A DNA stretch of 64,000 bases, taken from NCBI RefSeq assembly GCF_000253295.1, contig NC_015717.1, positions 124,001 through 188,000 on the forward strand, in the 5' to 3' direction. The translations under genes were made by a program, and so were the position numbers. Each line of letters starts with the position of its first letter. The first letter of the stretch is position 1. The notes under the pieces were generated by a model. The model searched no databases. It saw only the letters and a list, made by a program, of their open reading frames with translations, and was not told the origin of the DNA. Source of the stretch: Hyphomicrobium sp. MC1 (GTDB lineage Bacteria > Pseudomonadota > Alphaproteobacteria > Rhizobiales > Hyphomicrobiaceae). Positions 25,482 to 34,212 of this stretch are shown piece after piece.

Positions 25482-26462
25482 TTATATACCGGCTCCGTGA
25501 TCGAAGGTTTCACTGCGAGCTTGCGCCTGAACCACCGCGCTTAAAGGCGGGACACTTCGTGTGAGCCAGACGTTGCCGCCGATCGATGATCCTCGCCCAA
25601 TGGTGATGCGGCCGAGAATTGTCGCCCCGGCGTAAATCACAACATCGTCTTCAACGATCGGATGGCGCGGCTCTCCTTTGACAAGCGCGCCTTGCTCATC
25701 AACGGAGAACCGCTTTGCCCCCAACGTCACCGCCTGATAGATGCGTACGCGCTCACCGATAATGACTGTCTCTCCAATCACAACGCCCGTTCCGTGATCG
25801 ATGAAAAAGTTTCCGCCGATCTGGGCACCAGGGTGAATGTCGATTCCCGTCTGCGAATGCGCGAGCTCGGCGATGATACGCGCGACGACGGGTGCGCCTA
25901 AAGAATACAACGCGTGCGCAATGCGGTGATAGATGATCGCTTTCACACCGGGAAAGCTCAGGAGCACTTCTTCGGTGCTTCTCGCAGAAGGGTCGCCATC
26001 GTACGCGGCGCGGATGTCCGTCTCCAAAAGCGAGTATATTCTCGGAAGTTCGCGGGCAAAGTTCGCAACTATCCCTTCGGCGGATCGTGGGCTTGTTTCA
26101 TCCAAGCGTCGTGCGGGATCGATGAAACCGTGCTCGCGCCTGATCTGCTCGACCAAAAGAAGCAGGGCCTCGTTGAGCGTGCTGCCGACGAAGAATGCCA
26201 ATCCCTCCTCGCTATGGTCGACGGCGCCGGCGTGGCGCGGGAAGAGTGAAGCAAAGAGCCTATCGATAACTTGTTGAAGCAGCTCGGGCGACGGAATTGG
26301 TGTGCGCCGATTGGCTGCGGATGCGACCCGTAGACTTCTGCGCCGGGCCTCTCGCAGTCCGGCAACAATCGCTTCGATATCCCATGGCAGAACACTCGGT
26401 CCGTCGAGAGCACTGTGGCCCACAACATCGATCGTAGAATTATTCGTCACGTTCACATTCAC
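25482..26462 (-). CDS. cysE: Serine O-acetyltransferase (EpsC/CysE type)
   Basis: A 326-residue acetyltransferase making O-acetylserine from serine and acetyl-CoA, the carbon acceptor for cysteine synthesis. The N-terminal helical domain runs to about residue 180, with LLETDIRAAYDGDPSARS and FPGVKAIIYHRIAHALYSLG. The left-handed beta-helix follows (GIDIHPGAQIGGNFFIDHGT, GVVIGETVIIGERVRIYQAV, HPIVEDDVVIYAGATILGRI). Its longer N-terminus fits the EpsC group rather than the 273-residue E. coli CysE. It lies 24 bp after the sulfate-binding gene and before the encapsulin gene. Serine acetyltransferase is a recurrent neighbour of family 2A encapsulins, linking compartment cargo to cysteine supply. 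Confidence 0.93.
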   Translation of the reverse strand: MNVNVTNNSTIDVVGHSALDGPSVLPWDIEAIVAGLREARRRSLRVASAANRRTPIPSPELLQQVIDRLFASLFPRHAGAVDHSEEGLAFFVGSTLNEALLLLVEQIRREHGFIDPARRLDETSPRSAEGIVANFARELPRIYSLLETDIRAAYDGDPSARSTEEVLLSFPGVKAIIYHRIAHALYSLGAPVVARIIAELAHSQTGIDIHPGAQIGGNFFIDHGTGVVIGETVIIGERVRIYQAVTLGAKRFSVDEQGALVKGEPRHPIVEDDVVIYAGATILGRITIGRGSSIGGNVWLTRSVPPLSAVVQAQARSETFDHGAGI

Positions 26463-26486
26463 TGCGTTTATATGGACACTTGCCGA

Positions 26487-27491
26487 CTAGTTCTGCCTGG
26501 CCGTGATCTGGTCGTAGATGCCGCCGTCCGAGAAGTGGACTTTCTGAACTTCCGCCCACGGCCCGATCTTGTCTTCGACTTTGAACGTTCGGATTTCGGG
26601 AAAGTGCGCTGCTTTTAAAATTTTGGCGTTTTGCGGCCGGAAGTGATGCTTGGCGATGATCTGCTGCGCTTCATCGGAATAGAGAAAATCAAGGTATGCT
26701 TTGGCGACTTTCTCGGTTTTGCGCTTATCGACGACCTGCCGCACGATGGCGACAGGCGGAGCTGCTTCGATGCTTAGCGAGGGATAAACGACTTCAAAAT
26801 TGCTTCCGTCGACTTCTGCTTTGATGAGTGCGGCCTCATTCTCAAACGATACGAGCACGTCACCGATGCCGCGTTGCGTGAACGTTGTCGTTGCGCCGCG
26901 ACCGCCGCCGTCAAAGACGGGGACGTTGGCAAAGAGTTTGGCGACGAAGTCGCGAGCCTTTTCGTCAGAGCCGAATTTCTCTTTCGCGTACCCCCAGGCG
27001 GCCAAGTAGGTATAGCGACCGTTACCCGACGTCTTAGGATTGGGTATAACGACGGACACTCTGGATTTGATCAAATCATCCCAATCCTTGATGGCTTTGG
27101 GATTGCCTTTTCTCACAAGAAAGACGCTTGTCGTGGTGTACGGAGCAGCATCATGCGGAAACTGCTTACGCCAGTCCGTATTGATGACGCCTTTCTTCGC
27201 AAGAAAGTCCAGATCGGTTGGCTGATTGAGCGTGACGACGTCGGCTTCAAGACCTTCGGCAACGGCTCGGGCCTGCTTGGTTGAGCCGCCGTGCGATTGC
27301 TTGACCGACACATCCTCTTCGGTCTTCTGCTTCCACTCCGCGGTAAACGCCGGGTCAATGTCCTTATAGAGCTCGCGGGAAACGTCATAAGACGCGTTCA
27401 ATATCGTTGTTTCGGCCGACGAGGAAGCTGAAGCGGCCGAGAGGAGAGCAAATGCGAGGCTGAGGCCGGTGACGATATGTCGGCTGATCAT
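26487..27491 (-). CDS. sbp: Sulfate-binding periplasmic protein (Sbp/CysP type)
   Basis: A 334-residue ABC transporter substrate-binding protein for sulfate or thiosulfate. A Sec signal peptide is seen from the ATG at 27491 (GLSLAFALLSAASASSSAET). The mature part starts LNASYDVSRELYKDIDPAF and carries QSHGGSTKQARAVAEGLEAD, VTLNQPTDLDFLAKKG, PNPKTSGNGRYTYLAAWGYA and GRGATTTFTQRGIGDVLVSF, all typical of Sbp. An upstream start at 27551 would spoil the signal. No cysT, cysW or cysA is in the window, so its permease must be encoded elsewhere. It heads the sbp-cysE-encapsulin-desulfurase unit and diverges from the CysB-type regulator. Confidence 0.93.
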   Translation of the reverse strand: MISRHIVTGLSLAFALLSAASASSSAETTILNASYDVSRELYKDIDPAFTAEWKQKTEEDVSVKQSHGGSTKQARAVAEGLEADVVTLNQPTDLDFLAKKGVINTDWRKQFPHDAAPYTTTSVFLVRKGNPKAIKDWDDLIKSRVSVVIPNPKTSGNGRYTYLAAWGYAKEKFGSDEKARDFVAKLFANVPVFDGGGRGATTTFTQRGIGDVLVSFENEAALIKAEVDGSNFEVVYPSLSIEAAPPVAIVRQVVDKRKTEKVAKAYLDFLYSDEAQQIIAKHHFRPQNAKILKAAHFPEIRTFKVEDKIGPWAEVQKVHFSDGGIYDQITARQN

Positions 27492-27736
27492 AAGAGTTTT
27501 CCCGATTTTAGAAGCGCGCCTGTGTTTGTTGTTCCAAAGCCAACAGCGCAAGCAAACGAATAAAAAATCACAAGCTTAGATTGCCGAAATGCAAAACGGC
27601 GCGACGGAGTTCGGAACGCTTAAGCAGGAACGTTCATAAGCTAAGAAGAATTTGTTTATTCACGACTCTGCAAACGCAGATAGCTTGCAAGGATCTCAGA
27701 CGTTCACCGGTCGCGACGCCAGAGGTCACTCAGAAA
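27492..27736. promoter_or_regulatory. Divergent control region between sbp and cysB
   Basis: A 245-bp AT-rich spacer that must hold promoters for both genes. Visible elements are ACGAATAA near 27556, equal to the half-site of the inverted repeat before the encapsulin gene, and AAGCTTAG/CTAAG motifs near 27575 and 27645. CysB sites are poorly conserved, so no operator is assigned. Confidence 0.35.
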
Positions 27737-28672
27737 ATGAATTTCCAACAACTTAGAATTATCCGTGAGACGGTGCGGCACAGATTCAACCTGACCGAGG
27801 CGGCAAACATCCTGTTCACCTCACAGTCCGGCGTCAGCAAGCATATACGTGATCTCGAACAAGAACTTGGCGTCGAGATTTTTGTGCGCCACGGAAAGCG
27901 ACTTCTTGGTTTGACAGATCCCGGAAAGGAGGTCGTCAAAATTGTTGAGCGCATTCTCGTCGACGCCGAGAACCTGTCGCGCGTGGTCGCTGATTTCTCG
28001 GATGGCGACGAAGGAATTCTGCGCGTGGCGACAACGCATACGCAAGCGCGCTATACGTTGCCGGCCGTCATTGCGAGATTCAAAGAGACGTTTCCGGACG
28101 TTCGGCTTAACCTGCAACAGGCAAACCCAAAGGATCTGCCGACTATTCTGCGTGAAGGCGATGCCGATATAGCGATCGCGACGGATACTCTTGATGATCA
28201 CCCCGGTATCATCGCCTTCCCATATCACACATGGGACCATGCTGTTGTGGTTCCGCGCGGACATGCGTTGGCTAAAGAAAAAACTCTGACATTGGCTGCA
28301 ATCGCCGCATGGCCGATCATCACGTATGACGACGGGCTGACGGGGCGGAGACGGATCGATCAGGCCTTCGAAGCGGCCGGTTTAACCCCCGACATTTCGA
28401 TAACGGCTCTCGATGCTGACGTGATCAAGGCATATGCAGAACTTGGAATGGGCGTCGGTATCATCGCGTCCGTCGCTTATGATCGCGAGCACGATCGCAA
28501 GCTGGTGAGGATAGACGCTCCGAACTTGTTTCTACCAAGCACGTCAAGCATCGCTGTGCGCCGTGGGCGGCTTCTCCGGCGTTATGCCTATCGATTTATC
28601 GAGCATTGCAATCCAAGGCTTACCGAGCAGGCCATACGAATAGCCGACAGCGATCAGCCACAAGACTTGTAA
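27737..28672 (+). CDS. cysB: CysB-family LysR regulator
   Basis: A 311-residue LysR-type regulator close to CysB and Cbl, which sense the sulfur state through O-acetylserine, N-acetylserine or adenylylsulfate. The start MNFQQLRIIRETVRHRFNLT and LFTSQSGVSKHIRDLEQELG are characteristic of that branch, as are RVATTHTQARYTLPAVIARF and the pocket region ADIAIATDTLDDHPG. I use the ATG at 27737; a much longer frame back to 27581 has no family similarity. It is divergent from sbp with a 245-bp shared control region. It is the obvious candidate to regulate the sbp-cysE-encapsulin unit and the ssu genes. Confidence 0.9.
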   Translation: MNFQQLRIIRETVRHRFNLTEAANILFTSQSGVSKHIRDLEQELGVEIFVRHGKRLLGLTDPGKEVVKIVERILVDAENLSRVVADFSDGDEGILRVATTHTQARYTLPAVIARFKETFPDVRLNLQQANPKDLPTILREGDADIAIATDTLDDHPGIIAFPYHTWDHAVVVPRGHALAKEKTLTLAAIAAWPIITYDDGLTGRRRIDQAFEAAGLTPDISITALDADVIKAYAELGMGVGIIASVAYDREHDRKLVRIDAPNLFLPSTSSIAVRRGRLLRRYAYRFIEHCNPRLTEQAIRIADSDQPQDL

Positions 28673-28682
28673 TTGGATGAGT

Positions 28683-30086
28683 TCAGCCCGAACTCGCGCG
28701 AGTGCCCTCATCGACTGCACGCGTATCCAAGGGGTCGGTCAGTCTTGCCGCGAGTTGCGCACATTGCTCGCGAATATCCGGGATGCCGGTGATTTCCCAG
28801 AAGGCTCCGCGCGTCAGCGGGCCGAGGGCGAATATGTCAGAAGCGGCATCGCCACGAAGGTCAATCAGCGCTGCTGCGCCGTCGACGTCGAATCCGAGGT
28901 CGAGACGATCGGGACGCGCGAGGCCCTGATCGAGAAGGCTGCGAATAAGCGGATTTTTTATTCTCGAGACATCAACGCTGAAGCCCGTGCAGTCTGTGAT
29001 GCCTTCGACTTCAATGGCCTCAACGGCATGCGTTCCGCGTCGGCGAAAGAAAACTTTGAAAGAGCCGTTTTCGTTATCCCGCGGCGTGACCGAAACGATC
29101 TTGGCCGGAATAATGATAAGTCTTCCGTGCGCTATGAGATCATCGATGGCCGCTGCGACCTTAGGCGCCATACGATGCCGGCGCACATCCCACCAGGGCC
29201 GCGCATGTCTCACAAACCGCGCCTTATCCTCTAAGGATAAGCTCTGCCAGATTTTCTGTACGTACGGGCGAAGACCATCGAGAACGGCGCGCCAATCGGA
29301 GCCAGTTTTCGCCGCTTGTTCTGAGCGTGCGCGAAACCATCTAAATATTTTCGAGAGGCGCCGCCCGTACGGGACGTCCGCGTCGGCAATTGCGGCCGGT
29401 TCAACCGGCCGATGGGCATGGGGTAGCAGGCCTCGTCGCGAGATCGCGTAAATCTTGCCCTGGTATCCCGCTGCTATCAGTGACTGCACTTGATCGACGG
29501 TCGAAAGCCCCGTCCCAAGCAGGAGGATGCTTTCAACTTTCTTTAGGGAGGCGCCATCGACGCTTAGCCACGGAATGAGATCGCCCGGCAACCCGGATAT
29601 CGTCGGCGGCTCGTAACCGGTTGCGATGACCGCCACGTCCCCCTTCACGCGCCGATAATTATCAAGCGTTACGGCGATGCCGCTCGCGGATCTGGATAGC
29701 GCAACGGCTTCGCCTTGGATGTTCGTACATCGCTGTGTGGTCGCACTGAGCTGCTGCAATTCGCTGCTCAAGTAGTTGCCGAATGCCAGACGCGACGCAA
29801 ACCGAAAGTTTTCGCCGCCTATGGCCCGGGCGTCCTGGCTGTTTTTGTCCAGCCAGTGAACAAAGTGATCCGGCATGTCGGGATAGGCGCTCATATTCGA
29901 GGCGCGGACATTGAGGAGATGAATGGGATCTCCGGACCCGTAGGCTATCCCTTTGCCTGGAGATGCCGCCCGTTCTATCAACGTGATTGTGATATTTGTG
30001 TTGGCTCGCAGAATTTGAATAGCTAACAGCGTCCCGCTTGCGCCGCCGCCAAGGATCAGGACATTCCGCGCTTTCGCCAAGCTCAT
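28683..30086 (-). CDS. FAD/NAD(P)-binding oxidoreductase (NAD_binding_9 type), copy 2
   Basis: A 467-residue paralogue of the protein at 17556-18959, exactly the same length. The N-terminal fold is VLILGGGASGTLLAIQIL with GKGIAYGSGDPIHLLNVRAS, the family hallmark. The second dinucleotide motif is ILLLGTGLSTVDQVQSLIAA and the C-terminal part is IFALGPLTRGAFWEITGIPD. It lies 17 bp after ssuB on the same strand, so it is the last gene of ssuD-ssuC-ssuB. It converges on the CysB-type gene with 10 bp between. Its reaction is unknown; the repeat occurrence beside ssuD argues for a sulfonate-related role. Confidence 0.82.
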   Translation of the reverse strand: MSLAKARNVLILGGGASGTLLAIQILRANTNITITLIERAASPGKGIAYGSGDPIHLLNVRASNMSAYPDMPDHFVHWLDKNSQDARAIGGENFRFASRLAFGNYLSSELQQLSATTQRCTNIQGEAVALSRSASGIAVTLDNYRRVKGDVAVIATGYEPPTISGLPGDLIPWLSVDGASLKKVESILLLGTGLSTVDQVQSLIAAGYQGKIYAISRRGLLPHAHRPVEPAAIADADVPYGRRLSKIFRWFRARSEQAAKTGSDWRAVLDGLRPYVQKIWQSLSLEDKARFVRHARPWWDVRRHRMAPKVAAAIDDLIAHGRLIIIPAKIVSVTPRDNENGSFKVFFRRRGTHAVEAIEVEGITDCTGFSVDVSRIKNPLIRSLLDQGLARPDRLDLGFDVDGAAALIDLRGDAASDIFALGPLTRGAFWEITGIPDIREQCAQLAARLTDPLDTRAVDEGTRASSG

Positions 30087-30103
30087 TGCTCCACTTCGCA
30101 GCG

Positions 30104-30913
30104 CTAAACTTCTCGCAATATTCGCTCTTGAAGCGCAGCAAGCTCTACATCTGTTCGCTGTCGCGGCCGTTCGGCATTTACATCGACATCGAACGTCACG
30201 CGGCCTTCGCGCATGACGACGACCCTATCTGCCAGCGCGACAGCTTCGGCGACGTCATGTGTGATCAACACAGTTGTGAAGCGGTCGCGAAGCCAAAGTT
30301 TTTCAAGAAGCGTATGCATGTCGGCGCGGGTCAATGCGTCAAGCGCACCGAACGGCTCGTCCAGCAATAAGACATTGGGCTCGCCGACGAGCACGCGCGC
30401 AAGGGCAACTCTCTGGCGCTGGCCGCCTGAAAGAACTGCCGGCCATTCGTTGTTGCGCTCAGCGAGGCCTACGTCGCGGAGAGCATTCATCGCAGCATCG
30501 CGCCAACCCGGCGCCCGAGCGATTCCGACATTGCTGAGAACCGTCTGCCATGGCAGCAAGCGCGCATCTTGAAACAGCAGCTTTACCGATTTCTGCAATC
30601 CTTGAACGACGGATCCATCAATCGAAATGTTGCCGTTCGTCGGCTTATCAAGGCCAACGATCAGACGCATGAGACTCGATTTTCCGACGCCCGATCTGCC
30701 GACCACTGCTAGGAATTGCCCAGCGGGAATAGCGAGATTTAAGCCCCTTAGAACGTGGCGGTCACCGTACGAAAGGTGCAGATCGTTGAGATCAACGCGC
30801 TTCCCCCGATGCCTTCCGGCATCGAAGGCTGCCGGTTCTCGCGCACCGTTTTGCGCTTTGGACATCGGTGAGGAAAACACGCCATCGGCGTTATTCAGTA
30901 GCTTCAGCATCAT
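30104..30913 (-). CDS. ssuB: Aliphatic sulfonate ABC transporter ATP-binding protein SsuB
   Basis: A 269-residue ABC ATPase. Walker A is VGRSGVGKSSLMRLIVGLDK, the Q-loop region LLFQDARLLPWQTVLSNVGI is characteristic of the SsuB/TauB group, the signature is LSGGQRQRVALARVLVGEP and Walker B is LLLDEPFGALDALTR. It couples ATP hydrolysis to sulfonate import with SsuC and SsuA. I start at ATG 30913 (an ATG at 30910 is equivalent); the open frame further upstream lies within ssuC. The ~35-residue leader before the ABC domain is slightly long. It lies 29 bp after ssuC. Confidence 0.92.
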   Translation of the reverse strand: MMLKLLNNADGVFSSPMSKAQNGAREPAAFDAGRHRGKRVDLNDLHLSYGDRHVLRGLNLAIPAGQFLAVVGRSGVGKSSLMRLIVGLDKPTNGNISIDGSVVQGLQKSVKLLFQDARLLPWQTVLSNVGIARAPGWRDAAMNALRDVGLAERNNEWPAVLSGGQRQRVALARVLVGEPNVLLLDEPFGALDALTRADMHTLLEKLWLRDRFTTVLITHDVAEAVALADRVVVMREGRVTFDVDVNAERPRQRTDVELAALQERILREV

Positions 30914-30942
30914 CAAGGAACCTGTTTCAATACCACGTTTGG

Positions 30943-31740
30943 CTAATTGGAAGAGGCGCCATTGTGGTAGGCCGGATGCCACGCGAGTACACGTCGCTCG
31001 ATGAGTTTCGTTGCGGTATCGGCGGCTTTGCCGAGCAGCGCATAGACGAGAATGCCGAGTACGACGACGTCTGTTTGCAGAAACTCGCGGGCGTTCATTG
31101 TCATGTATCCTATGCCGGACGACGCAGAGATCGTTTCGGCCACGATAAGGGTTAGCCACATGATGCCGAGAGCGTAGCGAAGTCCGACGAGCACAGACGG
31201 CATCGCGCCGGGAAGCAGAACGCGCCAGAATATTGCAAACGATCCCAGCCCGTTCACCTCTGCCATCTCGATCAAGCCGCGATCTACCGTGCGAATGCCG
31301 TGATAAGTATTGAGGTAGATGGGGAAGAGCGTGCCGATTGCGACCAGGAAGATCTTGGCCGTCTCGTCAATTCCGAACCAGAGAATGACCATAGGAATGA
31401 TGGCGAGGTGCGGAACATTCCGAAGCATCTGAAGTCCGGAATCGAGAAGGAGTTCCGCTCGTCGGGATACTCCGGTAAGGACGCCGAGTGCGAACCCGAG
31501 GCTGCCGCCGATTGCTAGCCCTACAATTGCGCGCTCGAAGCTGATCAGGGCATTGCTGCCGAGTTCGCCGCTTTTCGCGCTTTCCCAGAAGGCAATCGCG
31601 ACATTGCTTGGAGCGGGCAATGTTCGGGTTTCGATGAAGCCGGTTCGCGCGCCCACCTCCCACAAGATCAGCAGGGCGACCGGAAGCAGCCAGGGCACGA
31701 GGCGCTCTGTCGTTGCGCGCCAGTGGCCAGACCTTGTCAC
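30943..31740 (-). CDS. ssuC: Aliphatic sulfonate ABC transporter permease SsuC
   Basis: A 265-residue inner-membrane permease with about six spans. The N-terminus has WLLPVALLILWEVGARTGFI, then the SsuC/TauC-type GFALGVLTGVSRRAELLLDS and the EAA loop around ALRYALGIMW (VNGLGSFAIFWRVLLPGAMP). Start is the GTG at 31740 overlapping the ssuD stop as GTGA, which gives the family length; upstream frame is inside ssuD. It forms the channel for sulfonate import with SsuB at the cytoplasmic side and SsuA, encoded divergently at 33167, delivering the ligand. Confidence 0.93.
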   Translation of the reverse strand: MTRSGHWRATTERLVPWLLPVALLILWEVGARTGFIETRTLPAPSNVAIAFWESAKSGELGSNALISFERAIVGLAIGGSLGFALGVLTGVSRRAELLLDSGLQMLRNVPHLAIIPMVILWFGIDETAKIFLVAIGTLFPIYLNTYHGIRTVDRGLIEMAEVNGLGSFAIFWRVLLPGAMPSVLVGLRYALGIMWLTLIVAETISASSGIGYMTMNAREFLQTDVVVLGILVYALLGKAADTATKLIERRVLAWHPAYHNGASSN

Positions 31741-32906
31741 GATTGGCCCCGCTGACGTTCTGCCGGAGCAAAGTCGTTGGCAATCGTTTCTCCGATTGGG
31801 CCACGCCGTGTGCGAATGCCCGGCGTCGTTTCCGCGAGCGGCAGGTGCGGGAACACCAACTCGGCGAACCGGTACGCTTCTTCTAGGTGCGGATAGCCGG
31901 AGAAGATGAATGTATCGATCCCGATGCGCATGTATTCCTTGATGCGCTCTGCAACTGTTTGTGGGTCGCCAACGAGAGCCGTTCCTGCGCCGCCACGTAC
32001 GAGCCCGACACCGGCCCAAAGATTGGGGCTGACTTCCAGTTTCTCCCGGCTTCCGCCATGCAGCGCGAGCATGCGCTTCTGGCCGACGGAATCCATCCGT
32101 TCGAATGTCTTTTGCGCGGATGCCAGCGTCTGATCGTCAAGATATTTCAAAAGATCATTAGCGGCCCGCCATGCTTCATCGTTTGTTTCGCGGACGATGA
32201 CGTGCAGGCGAATACCGAAGGAAAAGCTGCGGCCTTTGGCATTGGCCACTTTCTGTGCCGCAACGATCTTCTTCGCAACCTCGGACGGAGGCTCGCCCCA
32301 AGTCAGATATTTATCTATTGTCTCGGCCGCTACCGCGATCCCGGCATCAGACGAGCCACCGAAGTAAAGCGGCGGGTGCGGCTTCTGCAGTGGCGGAAAC
32401 AGAAGTCTTCCGTCTTCGATTTTGATATGTCGGCCTTCGTAGTCGACGCGACCGCCAGAGAGAAGCGCTTTGTAGGTATCAAGAAATTCCTTGGTGACCG
32501 CATAGCGTTCGTCGTGGTCAAGGAATATGCCGTCGCCTTTGTTCTCGACGGGATCACCGCCAGTGACGACGTTGATCAGAAGCCGGCCATCGGAGATTCT
32601 GTCGAGCGTTGCCGTCATTCGTGCGGCGACGGCGGGCGACAAAAGCCCCGGCCGCACAGCGACGAGAAAGCGAAGATCACGTGTCTGAGGAAGAAGCGCC
32701 GAGGCAATGACCCATGAATCTTCGCAGCTTCGACCCGTCGGCAAAAGCACACCGTAATACCCCAGCTTGTCGGAAGCTTCAGCGATCTGGCGAAGATAGC
32801 TGAGATCGACGTCACGGCCGCCGACAGACGATCCTAGGTATCGGCCGTCGCCATGCGTCGGAAGGAACCAAAGTATATTTGCGTTGTCGGCAGGTGCGAT
32901 CGTCAC
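31737..32906 (-). CDS. ssuD: FMNH2-dependent alkanesulfonate monooxygenase SsuD (copy 2)
   Basis: A 389-residue LLM monooxygenase, paralogous to 16345-17559. It shows ILWFLPTHGDGRYLGSSVGG, LLPTGRSCEDSWVIASALLP, FLVAVRPGLLSPAVAARMTA and LEVSPNLWAGVGLVRGGAGT. Both copies share a C-terminal extension ending around GPIGETIA (here) and GPFGETIA (copy 1), which E. coli SsuD lacks. Start is GTG 32906, which gives the canonical N-terminus; an open frame to 33047 is not protein-like. It releases sulfite from sulfonates imported by SsuABC. The flavin reductase partner is not in this operon, so MsuE at 10416 may serve both. Confidence 0.93.
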   Translation of the reverse strand: MTIAPADNANILWFLPTHGDGRYLGSSVGGRDVDLSYLRQIAEASDKLGYYGVLLPTGRSCEDSWVIASALLPQTRDLRFLVAVRPGLLSPAVAARMTATLDRISDGRLLINVVTGGDPVENKGDGIFLDHDERYAVTKEFLDTYKALLSGGRVDYEGRHIKIEDGRLLFPPLQKPHPPLYFGGSSDAGIAVAAETIDKYLTWGEPPSEVAKKIVAAQKVANAKGRSFSFGIRLHVIVRETNDEAWRAANDLLKYLDDQTLASAQKTFERMDSVGQKRMLALHGGSREKLEVSPNLWAGVGLVRGGAGTALVGDPQTVAERIKEYMRIGIDTFIFSGYPHLEEAYRFAELVFPHLPLAETTPGIRTRRGPIGETIANDFAPAERQRGQS

Positions 32907-33166
32907 AAGTAAGAAACCCTGAAGACATTTCCAAAACCAACCGCGGCGATCAATGCTGAAGGCGCCGGAAAGCTTTCGCTTTGCCTTGCGCACCGAGCGT
33001 TGATCGCCGCTATCTGGCATATTGGATGGACGGCTGCTCGAAACCAAACAAGAAAATGCGATTAGCTTTTCTGTTTTTCGTATTGGTCCTCGGTCGGGAG
33101 GGCATGACTACTATTGCAAGATTCAATGCGCAGTGGTGCACGCACACATTTTCGAGGAATCGCTAT

Positions 33167-34144
33167 ATGGATCGTCGTCGGCTTTTGCAGGTTGCATTCG
33201 CGCTTGGCATAACGTCGAGCTTTTACGCTCTTAACGCGACAGCGGCGGACAGACCGACGACCGTGCGCATCGGCTATCAGAAATCCTCAACACTGATCAC
33301 AGTGCTAAGGGCGAACGGGGAGCTCGAAAAAAGCCTCGCTAGACTAGGTGTCAAGGTGAAGTGGTCGGAATTCTCCAGCGGTCTTCCACTATTAGAAGCT
33401 CTCAATGTCGGGGCCATAGATCTTTCGGGAGACGTTGCCGATACTGTGCCGATCTTTGCACAGGCAGCCGGTGCGAAGTTGACGTACTATGCCAGTGAAG
33501 GACCATCGCCGGCGGCGCAGGCGCTCATCGTAGCGGCCAACTCACCAATCCATTCAGTAGCCGATCTGAGGGGAAAGAAAGTCGCCGTCACGAAAGCTTC
33601 GGGAAGTCATTATTTTTTGATTGCGGCGCTCGCAAAGGCCGGACTGAAGCTCAAGGACATCCAACCTGCCTATCTCACGCCCGCCGACGGCCGGGCGGCC
33701 TTTGAGAAAGGTGCGGTCGACGCCTGGGTCACCTGGGACCCTTACGTCGCGGCAGTTGAGAAGCAGGCCGATGCTCGAGTACTTGCCAACGGCGAGGGTA
33801 TCGCAAGCTATCAACGCTATTATCTCGCGTCGTCAAGCTTCGCGGCGGCAAGGTCCGACGTTCTCAAGCTTGTCTACTCAAAACTCAAAGAAACAGGCGA
33901 ATGGGTAAAGCAGAATCCTGAAGCTGCCGCCCAAATTCTTGCGCCGGCATGGGGGCTCGATTCAGCTGTCATTTCGGTAGCAAATAGCCGCCGGAGCTAC
34001 GAGATTCGTTCTGTCTCGTCCGACAATCTTACCGAAGAACAGAAAATAGCTGACACATTCTTTGCAGAACGGGCTCTTCCAAAGCGGATTAATTCCAGCG
34101 AAGCGCAGGTCTGGTCGCTCGATAAGCAGGCATCCGCTCAATAA
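33167..34144 (+). CDS. ssuA: Aliphatic sulfonate ABC transporter substrate-binding protein SsuA
   Basis: A 325-residue periplasmic binding protein. A signal peptide begins at ATG 33167 (RRRLLQVAFALGITSSFYAL, cleavage near ATAAD). Family segments are VRIGYQKSSTLITVLRANGE, WSEFSSGLPLLEALNVGAID, SGDVADTVPIFAQAAGAKLT and DAWVTWDPYVAAVE, typical of SsuA. An AGGAAT ribosome binding site precedes the ATG. It is divergent from ssuD with a 260-bp control region and ends at a strong terminator. It delivers sulfonates to SsuBC. Confidence 0.93.
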   Translation: MDRRRLLQVAFALGITSSFYALNATAADRPTTVRIGYQKSSTLITVLRANGELEKSLARLGVKVKWSEFSSGLPLLEALNVGAIDLSGDVADTVPIFAQAAGAKLTYYASEGPSPAAQALIVAANSPIHSVADLRGKKVAVTKASGSHYFLIAALAKAGLKLKDIQPAYLTPADGRAAFEKGAVDAWVTWDPYVAAVEKQADARVLANGEGIASYQRYYLASSSFAAARSDVLKLVYSKLKETGEWVKQNPEAAAQILAPAWGLDSAVISVANSRRSYEIRSVSSDNLTEEQKIADTFFAERALPKRINSSEAQVWSLDKQASAQ

Positions 34145-34163
34145 TTAGAAATTCAGCAAAAGA

Positions 34164-34190
34164 AGCCCGGCAAAAGGCTGGGCTCTTTTG
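34164..34190 (+). terminator. Rho-independent terminator after ssuA
   Basis: AGCCCGGC (34164-34171) pairs with GCTGGGCT (34177-34184) with one G-T pair and loop AAAAG, then CTTTTG. It also lies 3' of the convergent gene ending at 34213, so it may serve both strands. Confidence 0.75.
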
Positions 34191-34212
34191 TTCCGCGGCT
34201 CGCTCTTTGACG

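Noticed and set aside
31887..32717. 276-codon open frame antisense to ssuD
   Set aside because: Fully antisense to a conserved gene and has no recognisable domain.
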